Assembly: GCF_003710905.1 (NCBI RefSeq)
Contig: NZ_RHHV01000003.1
Coordinates: 297,138 to 361,137 of the forward strand
Direction of reading: 5' to 3'
Length of the DNA stretch: 64,000 nucleotides
From: Brevibacillus parabrevis
Lineage (GTDB): Bacteria > Bacillota > Bacilli > Brevibacillales > Brevibacillaceae
Of this stretch, positions 18,009 to 27,110 are shown in pieces. The notes below the pieces were generated by a model. It saw nothing but the letters and a program-made list of their open reading frames with translations, was not told where the DNA came from and searched no databases. The stretch's first letter is position 1. Every line of letters begins with the position of its first letter. Made by a program: the position numbers and the translations under genes.

Positions 18009-21000
18009 ATGAAAAAGGTCGTTAACAGTGTATTGGCTAGTGCACTCGCACTTTCCGTTGCTCCAATGGCTTTCGCAGCAGAAGATGCAACTACTACAGC
18101 AGCTCCAAAAATGGATGCAGCTATGGAAAAAACCGTTAAGCGCTTGGAAGCTCTTGGCCTGGTAGCAGGTTATGGCAACGGCGAATACGGTGTAGACAAA
18201 ACTATCACTCGTGCAGAGTTCGCTACTCTGATCGTTCGCGCTCGCGGACTGGAGCAAGGTGCGAAACTGGCACAGTTCAACACTACTTACACAGACGTTC
18301 GTTCTACTGACTGGTTCGCTGGTTTTGTAAACGTAGCATCCGGTGAAGAAATCGTAAAAGGTTTCCCGGACAAAACTTTCAAACCACAAAACCAAGTTAC
18401 TTACGCTGAAGCAGTAACTATGATCGTTCGCGCTCTGGGATATGGTCCAGCTGTTAACTCCAGCGGATGGCCTAACAACATGATCTCCAAAGCTTCCGAG
18501 CTGAACATTGCTAAGAGCATCACTACTCCTAACAATGCAGCAACTCGCGGCGACATCTTCAAAATGCTCGACAACGCTCTTCGCGTAGACCTGATGGAGC
18601 AAGTTGAATTCGGAACGGACATTCGTTACGAAGTAACTGACAAAACTCTCCTGACGAAATACCTGAAAGTTAACGTTGTTGACATGGAGTGGGCTCACAA
18701 GAAAGATCGTGATTCCGAAGATCTGCCACTCGTTACTAACGTACCAGCTATCGGTCTGGGCAAATTGAAAGCTAACGAAGTTACTTTGAACGGTAAAGAT
18801 GCTGGTCTGGGCAACACTACTTACAAAGTAGCTGATGGCATCAACCCTAACGATTTCGATGGTCAACGCGTACAAGTGTGGATCAAAGAAGACCGTGAAA
18901 ACGTAATCGTTTGGATGGAAGGTTCCGAAGATCAAGAAGTAGTATTGGATCGTCTGAGCGACTTCATCCTGAAAGGCAAATCCATTTCCGACGGTAAAGA
19001 CCTGAGCACTTCTTCCCTGTCCGATCTGAAAATCGAACTGGATGCTAGTGGCAAAACTTACCGCGTAAACAAAAACACAAAAATCACTTACAACTTCACT
19101 CGTTACAACGATCCAGTTGATGCTCTGAAAGACATCATCGCTGCTAACGATTCTTTCGGCGTGAAAGTTGTATTGGATGACAACAACGAAATTTCTTACA
19201 TGCATGTAATTGATGACACTCAAATGGACCAAACTTCCAAAGCGAAATACGGTTCTGAGGTTATCGGTAAAATCGATGTTGAGAAGAAAAAAATCACCAA
19301 CCTCGACACTGGTAAATACAACAAGCTGGAAGACAAAGAAGAAGGCAAAGACTTCTTGGTATTCCTCGATGGCAAACCAGCTAAACTGAGCGATCTGAAA
19401 GAAGGAGACGTATACTCCGTTTACTATGCAGATGGCGATGATGACAAACTGTTGGTATTCGCTAACCGCCAAGTAGTAGAAGGTAAAGTTGACAAAGTTG
19501 TTACACGTAGCAGCACAGACGTACGTCTGACTGTTGGTGACAAAACTTACCGCATCTACAAAGGAGCTACTTACTCCGACAACGGTAACAAAGATGTTAA
19601 GAAACTCGACGATTCCAACTGGGATCTGATCACCAACCTGGATAGCGAAACAGTGAAATTGGTCCTGGATGCTTCCGGCCGCGTTCGTCACGTTGAAACA
19701 AAAGATCCAATCGACGATCGCAAACAAAAAGCAATCATCACAAAAGGTGTAGTTTACAACTCTTCCAAAGACACTTATGACTTCACTGTGATGACTCAAA
19801 AAGGCAAATCCAAAGCTATTTCTTTGGAGAAGAAAGACATCTATGATGAGTTTGGCAAAAGCTATAACAAAAATGACAAAGATGCAGACGAACTCGAAGG
19901 AATCCTTCAACCAAGCAAAGACGATTCTATCGTACTGCTGGAAGTAACTTTCGATTCCAAGGGCGAAGTTGACAAAGTTAAAATCACTGGCTCTAAACTG
20001 ATTGCTTCTTCCGGCACTGCTTGGGATAAGCTTGCAGATGAGAAGGATGACGTTGTCGGCGACTACGAAGTAACTGACAAAACTGCTATCTTCAAAATGA
20101 CTGGTAAACTGGATGATTCCGGAAAACGCGCTGAACTGAAAAACGCTGGTATTGCGAAGTTCAAAGACGTTGCGGATGAAAGCGATCTGAAAGTTTACTA
20201 CTCCATCGATGAAGAGAAAGATGAAGTAGAAGCAATCTTCGTAGTTGAAGGTGAAGGTTTTGAAGGCGACACTATCTATGGTGTAGTTCAAGACTACAAC
20301 ACTTCCAACAAGCAAGATACTGTCAAAGTGCTGACTAAAGACAAAGACAGCGGCAACGTTGTTTCCAAAGAGTTCAAACTCAACGATGATCGTGAAGATA
20401 TGCAAGATGCAGGCATCGTTCGTGGCGATTTCATCGCGTTCCAACTGAACTCCGATGATGAAGTGATTGTTGAGGATGTTGTTGAAGTAGTAAACAACAA
20501 AGCTCTCAGCAACAAAGACGACAAAACAGTAAAATTGCTGAAACAATCTCAATGGTCCGAAGCAAACATCGAGAAAATGACAGTTGCTCGCGTTGACAAA
20601 GTAGATGGCAACACCATCACTTACGAATTCAAAGATGAAGATGGAAAAGATCGCGTACAAAAACTGTACACGAAAGCTTCCACTGCATTCATCGACACTT
20701 ACGATGACATGGCAGGTGAAGATGGTGTAGAAGAAGGCGACTACATCGTTCTGATGGACAGCAAAGACATCGATGGCGATCGTTATGACTATGTCCTGAT
20801 CGTAGGTAGCGAAGATTGGGCAGATAAGAACGACATCAGCAATGATGCTATCAAGAAGTTCCTGGCTCAAGGACTTGGTGGTTACGATCCAGGTACGCCT
20901 GAGGGTTGGAACGCTCTTCCTTCCACTGTAACTGGTAAATTTGTTCCAATCGCTGGTGGCATGAACGGTTACCAAGTAGTTGCTACACTGGAAAGTGGTG

Positions 21001-21206
21001 TTAAGGCTACAGACATCAAAACAGTTGAATTCTACATCAACGGTAACAAAGTTGCTACTGATGAATACGCTCTCGAAATTAAAGACAATCAAGTGAAAAT
21101 TCTTGATTACTCTACTGACGAGAAAGTAACTTCCAGCAAACTGGTAGTTAAAAACGAAAAAGGTGAATCCGACACAGCAACTGTAAAATTTGTAGAAGCT
21201 GAATAA
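18009..21206 (+). CDS. mwp: Middle wall protein (S-layer protein with N-terminal SLH domains)
   Basis: Main structural S-layer protein of the middle wall layer. From ATG 18009 it has 1065 residues: signal peptide 1-23 (cleavage AFA/AED), three SLH domains in residues about 35-200 (TRAEFATLIVRARG and TYAEAVTMIVRALG), then a long charged beta-rich region. The signal peptide matches the B. brevis 47 protein. Two translation starts are visible: AAAGGAGGTGA before TTG 17916 (31 extra N-terminal residues) and AGGAGGAG (17991-17998) before ATG 18009. Codon choice (AAC, AAA, GTT, ACT) is strongly biased, as expected for an abundant protein. The outer wall protein gene follows in the same operon. Confidence 0.95.
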   Translation: MKKVVNSVLASALALSVAPMAFAAEDATTTAAPKMDAAMEKTVKRLEALGLVAGYGNGEYGVDKTITRAEFATLIVRARGLEQGAKLAQFNTTYTDVRSTDWFAGFVNVASGEEIVKGFPDKTFKPQNQVTYAEAVTMIVRALGYGPAVNSSGWPNNMISKASELNIAKSITTPNNAATRGDIFKMLDNALRVDLMEQVEFGTDIRYEVTDKTLLTKYLKVNVVDMEWAHKKDRDSEDLPLVTNVPAIGLGKLKANEVTLNGKDAGLGNTTYKVADGINPNDFDGQRVQVWIKEDRENVIVWMEGSEDQEVVLDRLSDFILKGKSISDGKDLSTSSLSDLKIELDASGKTYRVNKNTKITYNFTRYNDPVDALKDIIAANDSFGVKVVLDDNNEISYMHVIDDTQMDQTSKAKYGSEVIGKIDVEKKKITNLDTGKYNKLEDKEEGKDFLVFLDGKPAKLSDLKEGDVYSVYYADGDDDKLLVFANRQVVEGKVDKVVTRSSTDVRLTVGDKTYRIYKGATYSDNGNKDVKKLDDSNWDLITNLDSETVKLVLDASGRVRHVETKDPIDDRKQKAIITKGVVYNSSKDTYDFTVMTQKGKSKAISLEKKDIYDEFGKSYNKNDKDADELEGILQPSKDDSIVLLEVTFDSKGEVDKVKITGSKLIASSGTAWDKLADEKDDVVGDYEVTDKTAIFKMTGKLDDSGKRAELKNAGIAKFKDVADESDLKVYYSIDEEKDEVEAIFVVEGEGFEGDTIYGVVQDYNTSNKQDTVKVLTKDKDSGNVVSKEFKLNDDREDMQDAGIVRGDFIAFQLNSDDEVIVEDVVEVVNNKALSNKDDKTVKLLKQSQWSEANIEKMTVARVDKVDGNTITYEFKDEDGKDRVQKLYTKASTAFIDTYDDMAGEDGVEEGDYIVLMDSKDIDGDRYDYVLIVGSEDWADKNDISNDAIKKFLAQGLGGYDPGTPEGWNALPSTVTGKFVPIAGGMNGYQVVATLESGVKATDIKTVEFYINGNKVATDEYALEIKDNQVKILDYSTDEKVTSSKLVVKNEKGESDTATVKFVEAE

Positions 21207-21242
21207 GATTACCTCTAACAATCATGTAGGGATTGTTGCTGG

Positions 21243-21270
21243 GCATAGAGGGGATTAGCCCCCTCTATGC
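21243..21270 (+). repeat. Intercistronic hairpin between mwp and owp
   Basis: GCATAGAGGGG pairs with CCCCTCTATGC over 11 bp with no T run. It more likely tunes the mwp:owp mRNA ratio or stability than ends transcription. A weaker hairpin (AACAATC / GGATTGTT) precedes it. Confidence 0.7.
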
Positions 21271-21324
21271 TCTACATACCCTATATACAGAGAACTTCCT
21301 ATCAAAAATACGGAGGGGTAGTAC

Positions 21325-22926
21325 GTGAATAAAAAAGTTGTTCTTTCTGTCCTCGCGACCGCTGTAGTAGCTAGCATGGCTGCTTCCGCATTTGCCGCAC
21401 CTAAAACTGGTCTGTATATCGGTGGAAATGTAAAGAAATTCTACTCCAATGACACCCTGATCAACATGACCAAAGATGCTCGCGCTACCTATAAAAACGA
21501 GCTGAAAACTATTGGCTTCAAAAATCTCGTTTACGTAAACTTTAAAGGTCAAGGTGCTACAATCCAAGAAATGATCGACCTGGGTGTTAAAGTAGCTATG
21601 GCTGATCCTTTGAAACAAAGCGACTTTTCTGACCTCTACAGCGTAGTGAACAATGACGGTACTATTTCTGGTACTGAAGATGCTCGTTCCAAAGTAGATC
21701 CAACAACTCCTGGTGAGTTGAAAGTTGAGTCTGTAGAGGCTGTTAACGGGAAAACTATTCAAATTAAGTTTACAACAGCTGTACTTAAGAGCACTGTAGT
21801 TGAAAGTGATGGCACCCTTGTAGATAACGCAATTTCTCTTGCTAGTCTCGGTTCCGCTCCTGCAGTAACAGCTAACTCTGCTTTTGCTGAACTGAGTGAA
21901 GATGGTAAAACTCTTACGCTTACTGCACCTGGACCACAATTCTTTAACGGTGAATATGCGGTTACTGTAACTGCTGCTGTGACTGATGCAAATGCTAATC
22001 CGGTAGCTGCTTACTCAGGAATCGTGAAGAACGTTGATACTGTTCGACCAACTGTTAAGAACGTAACTTACACTGACAATGCTACTGCAGTGGTTTGGTT
22101 CTCTGAGCCTTTGAAAGATAAGGGGTCTGTAGTACTGAGCGATGCAGGTGCTACACTTGCTACGTTCAATCCTGGTGATGATTTCATCACTGTAGATTTG
22201 TCTGGTGCTGCTGCTGCAACTGATATCACAGTTAGTGTAGTAGGTGCTAAAGACTTCAACGACAATTTGGTTTCTCCAAATCCTGCTACTGCAGTTGTTA
22301 AAAAAGATACTACAGACACAGTAAAACCAACTGTAGCTGATATTGCTGCAATCAGCGACAAAGTGTTTACCGTTTCATTCTCTGAGAAATTGAAGGCAGA
22401 CCCAACTATTGCTGTTGGAGGAACTCCACTTGTTTGGGACACAAATGCTACAATTTCTAAAGACAGCACTGGTCTGGTGTATACAGTAACTCTGACTAAT
22501 CCAGTATCGGGCCTCCAAGCAGTAGCTGTTTCTTCTTACAACGATCTTAGCAACAACCCAGGAGATGCATATTCTAAAGTTGTAAACTTCGCTGCTGATA
22601 CGACTGCTCCAACTGTAGCAAGCTATAAAGTAGAGAAAATTGCTGGTGTAGAATATCTTGTATTGACCTATAGCGAAGACGTTACACCAATTAATGCAAA
22701 AACAATTAACTATACACAAGTTGTAGATGGTGTAGAATCGACTGGTTCTATTGTAACGGCAGCAGGCAACTTCTCTCTGTACAACCCAGTAAGCGGTAAG
22801 TCTAAATCTGTTAAGCTTGATCTTTCTACTTTGGTGAATGGTCAGTACACATTGAGCCTGCCTGTTGGTCTTGTGCAAGATTTAGCTTCCACTCCTAATA
22901 ATGCGCGGCAACAACAAGCAGCGTAA
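21325..22926 (+). CDS. owp: Outer wall protein (S-layer), N-terminal reading frame up to a frameshift
   Basis: Second S-layer protein of the operon. The start MNKKVVLSVLATAVVASM, the signal peptide cleaved near AFAAP, and the block KVDPTTPGELKVESVEAV match the B. brevis outer wall protein. Repeated Ig-like units (DTVRPTVKNVTYTDN, DTVKPTVADIAAISD, DTTAPTVASYKVEKI) follow. ATG/GTG choice: GTG 21325 after GGAGGGG. The frame ends at TAA 22924-22926, but coding homology continues in another frame from about 22908. Removing two bases from GCGCGG near 22905 joins the halves. This is either a real frameshift mutation or a sequence error. Confidence 0.9.
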   Translation: MNKKVVLSVLATAVVASMAASAFAAPKTGLYIGGNVKKFYSNDTLINMTKDARATYKNELKTIGFKNLVYVNFKGQGATIQEMIDLGVKVAMADPLKQSDFSDLYSVVNNDGTISGTEDARSKVDPTTPGELKVESVEAVNGKTIQIKFTTAVLKSTVVESDGTLVDNAISLASLGSAPAVTANSAFAELSEDGKTLTLTAPGPQFFNGEYAVTVTAAVTDANANPVAAYSGIVKNVDTVRPTVKNVTYTDNATAVVWFSEPLKDKGSVVLSDAGATLATFNPGDDFITVDLSGAAAATDITVSVVGAKDFNDNLVSPNPATAVVKKDTTDTVKPTVADIAAISDKVFTVSFSEKLKADPTIAVGGTPLVWDTNATISKDSTGLVYTVTLTNPVSGLQAVAVSSYNDLSNNPGDAYSKVVNFAADTTAPTVASYKVEKIAGVEYLVLTYSEDVTPINAKTINYTQVVDGVESTGSIVTAAGNFSLYNPVSGKSKSVKLDLSTLVNGQYTLSLPVGLVQDLASTPNNARQQQAA

Positions 22927-23564
22927 CATTCACTCGTGGTTCTAATTCCGACACAACTGCCCCAGAGGTAACAAGCGTTGCAAATGGTGCTGACAACAAC
23001 ACTGTACTGGTTAACTTTAATGAAAAGCTTGATGTTGCTTCTGCTCTCAACATCAACAACTACTCCATTGAAGCTGCGCAAATTAAAAGTGCTGTATTTA
23101 CCACAAACGGAGCTACAGCTACTGTAAAACTGACTCTTGAAGCAGGCTCTGTAACCGCTTCTGGTGAGCGTAACATTACAATTAAAAATGTAAAAGATGC
23201 TGCTGGCAACGTAATCACTGCATCGACAAAAGTAGTTAACCTGATTGAAAACGTAGCACCAACAGTTACATCTGCTAAATTGACTGACACTAACGAGGTA
23301 ACAGTGACATTCAGTGAGGCAGTAGCTAATTTGACTGCTGACGATTTTGAACTGTTTGTTGGAACTGAGTCTACTGCACGTCCTTTGGATGGAACAACAC
23401 CAATTACAATTGTGGATACAAAAACGCTGAAAGTTAAAGTCGGAACTGCATTTAATGCAACTGATTTGAACAGCGGAATTGTGGTGAAACCTTCTGCTAC
23501 TAATGATGTTGAAGATGCTCATGGCAATGCTTTGATCTTCACATCCAAAACTGTTACTCAATAA
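22908..23564 (+). CDS. owp: Outer wall protein, continuation after the frameshift
   Basis: The same gene resumes in the third frame: TSSVTFTRGSNSDTTAPEVT, another Ig-like unit, ENVAPTVTSAKLTDTNEVTV, and the end FTSKTVTQ. It has no start codon or SD of its own at the junction, so it is a continuation and not a separate gene. It stops at TAA 23562-23564, one base before sequence shared by two group II introns. With the frame repaired, exon 1 encodes about 745 residues, shorter than the roughly 1000 of B. brevis OWP; the missing part would be supplied by the spliced exons downstream. Confidence 0.8.
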   Translation, partial: ATTSSVTFTRGSNSDTTAPEVTSVANGADNNTVLVNFNEKLDVASALNINNYSIEAAQIKSAVFTTNGATATVKLTLEAGSVTASGERNITIKNVKDAAGNVITASTKVVNLIENVAPTVTSAKLTDTNEVTVTFSEAVANLTADDFELFVGTESTARPLDGTTPITIVDTKTLKVKVGTAFNATDLNSGIVVKPSATNDVEDAHGNALIFTSKTVTQ

Positions 23565-24451
23565 ACGAAACGTTACTTCATAAGCTCAAGTAGAGCAAAA
23601 GAAGTGGAAAAAGACTCAACACACCATAAGGTGTTGAGGGTCTTTTTCTAACTGTCCTATTGAATCGACTGGTGAAATTCCTGTCCGTGACAACAGCCTT
23701 ATTCGCTTGGGAGTTGAATGTTGGTAGTTATAAGTTATTTTATATAATTTGTAACTACCAACTACACTCTCTTATGTGAACGTGTCATGTGCCTAATCCT
23801 CCTGCATCCTTTAAGACTCTACCACAGCTGAAGGGATGAAGTCAGGTGAAGTCGTAAAGAAATTAGTTGGTAGTTGAGAGTGGATAATTTTGTGTGTTTT
23901 ACAATTGCTGATCCTTTCTCAACTGCCAACTGAAAGTATTGCGGGGCTCTTTAAAAGGTGATTATGGTTAGGCGACGAACCCATGTTGATGGGTTAGGAA
24001 GAGAACAAGACTGCTATAAGGCTAACAGTTCAGTCCTGTTTCCTGCATCTGAAATGGTGTAGCGGCAATCGAGACAATTTAGGCTGTTAAATTGGTTGTT
24101 CTTTCTAATAAGTAGTGGGAACCTACGGTCATCAAAATTAGGGATAGATAGGACGGAACGTTTGAAGTTTCGCATGGGGAGATGGGGTAGCGTCAATGAT
24201 TCATGTGAAATGGCGGCGGGTTCGTAGTAGTGAGGATGACCTGCCGTTTGAACCCGTAGTGGTAACGCAGGCGGGGAGGAGAAAACGGGTCGGAGCGAAG
24301 GAACCCAGTCGGTTAGGATTGAAGGATACAGCATAGAACTATGTACATGAGCAAGCTTCAATTGTAATCGATGGCACGCCGTGTGCGATGAAAGTCGCCC
24401 GCACGGTGTAGGCCTGACCGAAAGCCACTACTAAAGTGGCTAGGCAGGAAT
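23565..24451 (+). ncRNA. ORF-less group II intron 1 in owp
   Basis: About 890 nt with no open frame of note. Domain V (24376-24410) folds as an 8-bp lower helix starting with a CGC triad, a 2-nt bulge CC, and an upper helix GCGAT/GTCGC closed by GAAA. Domain VI follows, an AGCCACT/AGTGGCT hairpin with an unpaired A, ending GAAT. The rest aligns along its length with intron 2 (24774-25595); shared blocks include CATGTGCCTAATCCTCCTGC, ATGAAGTCAGGTGAAGTCGT and GGAGCGAAGGAACCCAGTC. No reverse transcriptase is encoded, so splicing would be autocatalytic or aided in trans. Exact ends are inferred: shared sequence starts at ACGAAACGTTAC, and the 3' junction is placed at GAAT/AGC. Confidence 0.82.
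23608..23647 (+). terminator. Terminator-like hairpin inside intron 1
   Basis: AAAAGACTCAACACACC, loop ATAA, GGTGTTGAGGGTCTTTTT: a long stem with a small bulge and a T run, 44 nt after the exon 1 stop. Intron 2 has a different stem at the same place. It may end the unspliced owp transcript. Confidence 0.65.
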
Positions 24452-24766
24452 AGCAATGTAGTAGGACCTATAGTAAACGCAGCACCAATAGCAACAGCAG
24501 TTCAAATCACTGGTACCCCACAAGTCGGTCAAACATTGGCAGGCAGCTACACATATAATGATGCCAACGGTGACCTTCAAGGTGTATCTACCTTCAAATG
24601 GTACGCAGATGATGTTGTAATTCCAGGTGCTACAGCAATTGCTTACACATTGACTCCTGGCGAGCTAAACAAAAAAATTCGCTTTGAAGTCACTCCAGTA
24701 GCACTGACAGGCACGCTAACTGGTCAAGCAGTAAAAAGTGCAGAAACAATTGCAGTAACCCCTTAA
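24452..24766 (+). CDS. owp alternative exon A (Ig-like domain)
   Basis: Begins at AGC after the intron 1 domain VI and is open for 104 codons (SNVVGPIVNAAPIATAVQIT through SAETIAVTP, stop at 24764). The sequence is an Ig-like module of bacterial surface proteins (TPQVGQTLAGSYTYNDANGD, STFKWYADD, KIRFEVTPVALTG). There is no SD or plausible start codon at its 5' end; the first candidate start (TTG) is 84 nt in, within conserved domain sequence. It is therefore read as a downstream exon rather than a gene. Its stop lies 7 nt before intron 2 sequence. Confidence 0.75.
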   Translation, partial: SNVVGPIVNAAPIATAVQITGTPQVGQTLAGSYTYNDANGDLQGVSTFKWYADDVVIPGATAIAYTLTPGELNKKIRFEVTPVALTGTLTGQAVKSAETIAVTP

Positions 24767-24773
24767 AAAAATT

Positions 24774-25595
24774 ACGAAACGTTACTTCATAAGCTCTCAA
24801 ATGAGAGTGAAAGAAGTGGATTGGCTCTCGTTTGACGGCGAGAACAACTCTAACTGCCTTATTCAATTGATTGGTGCAATTCCAATCCATGAGAAACAGC
24901 CAAAACTCTCATGTGCCTAATCCTCCTGCAAAGGTAATTAACCTAACCCGTTAATACCTATGAAGTCAGGTGAAGTCGTACTTGCGATAACTGCGCAAGG
25001 CGGGGCTCCTTAAAAGTTGGCTATGGTCAGGTGACGAATCCATGGTGACCCAATACGAGATAGCTGTTGCTAGGTAAAACAAGCGCTAGGGGTTTGGCAA
25101 CAGTCGCTGTACGTGTGATCGTGCAGACGAGACAGGAACAATTTGGGCTGTTAAACCTGTTTTTCTCGGATTGTATAGTGGAGACCTAAGGTCAGCAAAA
25201 CAAGGGATAGACAAGGTGGAACGTTTGAAGTCTTGCCGGAAGAGGTGGGTTGGCACCTAAGAGGCCGGGAAGATGGCGGCGGGTTTGTAGTAGCGTCGAT
25301 GGTCTGCCGTTTGAACTCGTAGTGGTAACACAGGCGAGGAGGAGAAAACTGACCGGAGCGAAGGAACCCAGTCAGCGGATAAGAAGGATGGAAAACTTAC
25401 AACGGGCATTGTAATGTTTTCACAAAACCGATGACAATTGAAAACCAACCAAAGGGATTGCGGATAGAGTTATAGCTGCAGTCCTATTTGTTTTTTTCAG
25501 GGTCCTAATTGATTGAGGGAACGCCGCGAACAATGAAAAACGCCTACACGGTGTAGGCTCGATTTGAAAATCTATGCGGTTATTAAGACAAGAAT
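24774..25595 (+). ncRNA. ORF-less group II intron 2 in owp, with degenerate domain V
   Basis: About 820 nt, colinear with intron 1 from ACGAAACGTTACTTCATAAG to the 3' end, but lacking the extra hairpins of intron 1 near 23724-23765 and 23866-23936. Its domain V (25521-25555) has lost pairing: the upper helix reads ACAAT against AACGC and the lower helix has two mismatches. The 3' sequence AAGACAAGAATAGC still matches the other copies. Catalysis with its own domain V is doubtful; the intact domain V copies downstream could substitute. Confidence 0.75.
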
Positions 25596-26318
25596 AGCGA
25601 CATAGTACCACCGAATGATCTTAGAGTGCAGCTTTAACCGCCGCCGTTCAAAAGCTAACAACAGTGGCAATGCTGACGATTGCCGACAGCGTTGCGCGGT
25701 TAGTCAAGGAATCAATCATTACAAAGCATTTGTCAGTGTAGATACCCCTCCAGGCACAAATCCTTCGCTAGATAAGTATCAAAAAGCAACCCTTCCAGAA
25801 GAACAAGACATCGGCCTGTCCAACCTAATGAATGGCGGAGTTACGCCTGTTGACGGGCACAGTGTACATTTTATTGTTGTTGCTTATGATGCCGCCCCAA
25901 TAACGCTTCTACTTCAAGTGGAGATGGCAGCACAGCGGTTACATGGGACTTAACCCCACCAAATCAACCAACAAGTTTTCCTCTAGTGGATAATCCGGAT
26001 TCCGACACGATGACGCATGCTTGGAATGAGCAGTCAAGCGAAAGTGATGTGGACAACTTTGAAGTGTACCTTAATAAAGGTTCGAAGCATCCCCAACAAA
26101 CATTTGGTCACGTGAACATTTGCCTCAAAACCTATAAAGGCAACAATTTGCTGAGAGGTAAAGCAAAGATTTTAGACAAGCTATAGACAAGCTAAATGCT
26201 GCAAATGGGAATACGGTGCATATCACTGTACACGCTGTTGACCAACTCGGTAACAAATCTGACGGAGCAAAAGCAAGCACGACTTTATTCTTTAACGAGT
26301 ACAGAAATATGCCATAAC
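25596..26318 (+). pseudogene. Decayed owp exon B (fibronectin-like surface domain)
   Basis: From AGC after intron 2 the in-phase frame gives SDIVPPNDLRVQL and then a stop. Related coding sequence continues in shifted frames: INHYKAFVSVDTPPGTNPSL, PEEQDIGLSNLMNGGVTPVD, then WDLTPPNQPTSFPLVDNPDS, SDVDNFEVYLNKGSK, and finally LNAANGNTVHITVHAVDQLG ending at TAA 26316-26318. At least three frameshifts break it. The fragments look like a fibronectin type III-type domain pair of a surface protein. Decay of this exon goes together with decay of the domain V in front of it. Confidence 0.65.
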
Positions 26319-26510
26319 AAAAGAAAAAGTACTTCAGCCCAAGGAATCGTTAAACAAAGTGACCCCTTTCCTTATGTAGAGGCATCTTTTTTACAGACAA
26401 CTAGCGGTATTCCTTATCGAGATTCCCTTCGAGGATAATCCATATTTTTCAATAGTTAAATTGTCACAATTTTATTGAAAATCATCGGGTTTTATGCAAC
26501 AATTTAAATT
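26319..26510 (+). other. Non-coding stretch between exon B relic and the third domain V cassette
   Basis: AT-rich, without an ORF, promoter or clear terminator that I can support. It ends where the duplicated cassette sequence (GCCCATTGTA, 26511) begins. Confidence 0.5.
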
Positions 26511-26624
26511 GCCCATTGTAAAATAGTACATACCCTTACCGTTGATAGTACGCCGTGTGCGATGAAAGTTGCTTGCACGGTGTAGGCTTGACGAAATCCT
26601 TGATCTGAAAGGATAGTCAAGAAT
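26511..26624 (+). ncRNA. Isolated group II intron domain V-VI cassette C
   Basis: An intact domain V (26550-26584: CGC triad, GCGAT-GAAA-GTTGC upper helix, TT bulge, GCACGGTG lower strand) and domain VI (CTTGAC/GTCAAG with ATCCTT/AAGGAT inside and one bulged A), ending GAATAGC. No domains I-IV are attached. A 39-nt leader starting GCCCATTGTA precedes domain V and recurs, with the same spacing, at cassette D. It could act with the domains I-IV of intron 1 or 2. Confidence 0.8.
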
Positions 26625-27035
26625 AGCTCGAGCTTAAACATTGTTAATGGTTCTTTTCATGTTGAAGTTAATACGGTTAAGTCTGACAACACGGATTTGG
26701 TTGTATTGAGAGACTCGAACAATAATCCAAGCAGCTCAGGAACTGGAAAAAATGTTAGCAATCTCATCACCGTTACAAACAACTCCAATGCTGTACAATA
26801 TGAATATGACCCTGTAACCGATAGCTTCAAAGTAAAACAATCCGGAACAGAAGTTGGCAGTGTCACATTCACCAAAGTAGATGGGATGTTTGACTTCAGC
26901 GAAGGTGCTTTCATTGACCCTCAGGCATCGATGACTAATGGTTCAGTTGGTCATCTCAAAGCAACACTGAAAGATGCTCAAGATGTAGAAGTAGGAAATG
27001 TCACTGTAGACGTTAATTGCTTTTTGATACCTTAA
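26625..27035 (+). CDS. owp alternative exon C
   Basis: Open for 136 codons from AGC directly after the domain VI end, in the same phase as exons A and D (AAT-AGC). Product starts SSSLNIVNGSFHVEVNTVKS and contains VSNLITVTNNSNAVQYEYD and KVDGMFDFSEGAFIDP; it looks like a further beta-rich S-layer module, but I do not recognise the family. There is no start codon or SD at the 5' end. A terminator follows 10 nt after its stop, so this may be the normal last exon. Confidence 0.7.
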   Translation, partial: SSSLNIVNGSFHVEVNTVKSDNTDLVVLRDSNNNPSSSGTGKNVSNLITVTNNSNAVQYEYDPVTDSFKVKQSGTEVGSVTFTKVDGMFDFSEGAFIDPQASMTNGSVGHLKATLKDAQDVEVGNVTVDVNCFLIP

Positions 27036-27044
27036 AATCCAATG

Positions 27045-27074
27045 GCCAGACTGGAAGTAGTCTGGCTCTTTCTT
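27045..27074 (+). terminator. Terminator after exon C
   Basis: GCCAGACT / AGTCTGGC stem, loop GGAAGT, then TCTTTCTT. Confidence 0.75.
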
Positions 27075-27110
27075 ATGATTTAATGAGGAAGCTTGAAATG
27101 GAGGGCGTGG

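Noticed and set aside
17859..21221. 1120-codon minus-strand frame opposite mwp
   Set aside because: A consequence of the strongly biased codons of mwp; the predicted product is Phe/Ser/Val-rich nonsense without known motifs.
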